Positions 63,170-64,000 of a stretch of 64,000 nucleotides of DNA are shown in pieces (position 1 is the first letter of the stretch; each line of letters begins with the position of its first letter). A model generated the notes under the pieces. It saw nothing but the letters and a program-made list of their open reading frames with translations. It did not search any database and had not been told where the DNA came from. The position numbers were made by a program, and so were the translations under genes. This DNA comes from a virus, in the IMG/VR virus record IMGVR_UViG_3300025849_003059, positions 19,473 through 83,472 of that record. One strand, written 5' to 3'.

Positions 63170-64000
63170 CTACCTTGCAGCCATTCTAACACCTTCTCCT
63201 TTGTAATTGTGGGTTAAAATGTTATTTGCAAAGTATGTATGTTTACCATTTAACGTAATCAAATACACAGTATCTATTCTATCCCATGATATTGTATGAA
63301 TCACAACTTCATTTTTATCTCTATCCATGTAAACATCATCAGGTTGTAATTGTAATGTTGTTTGAATCATCCATAAATCATTTCTTCTTATTAGATGCTT
63401 GTGGTCCTCACTAGCTTCCAATAAACCATCATTGATAGAATAAACTTCAGCATCAGTAATTTCCATAGTATTAGTTACTTGATATTCATCAAAATCATAT
63501 TGTTCAATATTAGAACCTTTCCAATTATCTTCAACTTCAAACCATTCAGAAAGTGTTTTAATATCTAATCCCATTAATGAATCTCCTATTTTAACATCTT
63601 TAATTGATTTAAAACTACCATCTGACATTTCTGTTTGGGTATTACCAACTAAGCATCCTCCGCCTCCTCCTCCGCCGCCTCCGCGTGGTGATGGTGGTGA
63701 TGGTGCTCTATACCCACATTTAGTTGCGTTTAACACCGATTCAGTTTTCCATCCACCCTTTCCATCTGCGTATCTAATCGCAAGTTCAAACTCAGGTGAA
63801 TTTGGAATACACTTTTCTGTTCTACCAGAACCATATGCTGGATTTGCAGGTGGTGTTGGTTTTGGTCTTGGTACTGGTGTTCTTGGTGGTGGGGCTGATG
63901 CACCCTCACCCTCCTGTCGTATGGTTACAGATGTTGTTGGATTTCCTGGTAATGTAGAACTGAAAGAAACAGTACCACTACGTGCAGGTCCATCGTTTTT
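63170..64000 (-). CDS. BACON-like virion protein ending in intein-like Hint domain, partial at the window edge
   Basis: The frame is open across the right edge, so the N-terminus is missing. Visible parts, in order: a BACON-type end (RSGTVSFSSTLPG, TIRQEGEG), a Pro-rich linker, about 30 ordinary residues, nine glycines, then a Hint domain and eleven more residues. The Hint domain (63206-63655, about 150 residues) has CLVGNTQTEMSDG with Cys1 and VKIGD, a block B-like SEDHKHLI, LQLQPDDVYM, and the end HTYFANNILTHN with His-Asn. The next residue is Tyr, where splicing inteins have Cys, Ser or Thr. It may cleave rather than splice. A GTG at 63736 is only an internal start. Confidence 0.82.
   Translation of the reverse strand, partial: KNDGPARSGTVSFSSTLPGNPTTSVTIRQEGEGASAPPPRTPVPRPKPTPPANPAYGSGRTEKCIPNSPEFELAIRYADGKGGWKTESVLNATKCGYRAPSPPSPRGGGGGGGGGCLVGNTQTEMSDGSFKSIKDVKIGDSLMGLDIKTLSEWFEVEDNWKGSNIEQYDFDEYQVTNTMEITDAEVYSINDGLLEASEDHKHLIRRNDLWMIQTTLQLQPDDVYMDRDKNEVVIHTISWDRIDTVYLITLNGKHTYFANNILTHNYKGEGVRMAAR

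Noticed and set aside
63170-63736. A separate 188-residue gene starting at GTG 63736
   Set aside because: The frame stays open to the window end with a BACON-like end and a proline-rich linker in the same frame, so GTG 63736 is internal.

Overview
The window is 64 kb of a large, AT-rich tailed bacteriophage genome. It looks like a marine, T4-related myovirus, distant from T4 itself. The assignment rests on a T4-type portal (gp20-like), a T4-type terminase ATPase/nuclease, a CHC2/TOPRIM primase, a gp46/gp47 recombination complex, very large tail or baseplate proteins, and the absence of cellular housekeeping genes or tRNAs. Every recognisable gene but one lies on the minus strand, so transcription runs from high to low coordinates. 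The exception is a 53-residue ribbon-helix-helix-like gene on the plus strand at 45893-46054. Both window ends cut through genes (1-175 and 63170-64000). No stretch over 300 bases lacks a gene.

Layout in transcription order. (1) 64000-54375, virion module: a BACON-like adhesin ending in an intein-like Hint domain, a 1725-residue structural protein with a LamG-like domain, a 209-residue structural protein, two related structural proteins with a common C-terminal domain, and a 62-residue protein. (2) 54364-46044, mixed and replication genes: a sulfotransferase, a SegE-like GIY-YIG nuclease, two glycosyltransferase-like proteins, the primase, an SGNH-like hydrolase, and a single-chain fusion of the SbcD/gp47 nuclease with the SbcC/gp46 ATPase. 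(3) 45807-34643, two host-recognition proteins: a 2573-residue fibre with a C-terminal S74 chaperone and a 1146-residue BACON/Ig-like repeat protein. (4) 34599-11073, a tightly packed 23 kb modification operon: six radical-SAM proteins, three GT7 galactosyltransferase-like enzymes that carry an inserted LamG-like domain, other glycosyltransferases, three NDP-sugar epimerases/dehydratases, an RmlC-like epimerase, a split thiamine-diphosphate enzyme, a cytidylyltransferase and a methyltransferase. (5) 11028-1, a 1225-residue multidomain nucleotide enzyme, a zinc/coiled-coil protein, a membrane-anchored protein, the large terminase, the portal, and small head-morphogenesis candidates.

Regulation is readable. 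Twelve gene or operon starts are preceded, on the coding strand, by a near-invariant TATATTTATATA box, usually 15-45 bases before the start codon; I read it as the phage's late-type promoter. Two other starts, in front of the primase/recombination block and its neighbour, have a different element: TTTG, 20 bases, then TATATTTG. This matches the known Bacteroidota consensus (TTTG / TAnnTTTG). With the BACON domains it suggests a Bacteroidota host, but strong AGGAG-type ribosome binding sites, unusual in that phylum, argue for caution.

Working model (inference): the modification operon carries the same box as the virion genes and lies just downstream of the fibre genes. Its sugars and modified groups are therefore likely made late and placed on the virion, or on the infected cell's surface. 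The operon is the best candidate in the window for an undescribed system. The Hint-tailed virion protein, the nuclease-ATPase fusion and the 1225-residue fused enzyme are the other strong oddities.
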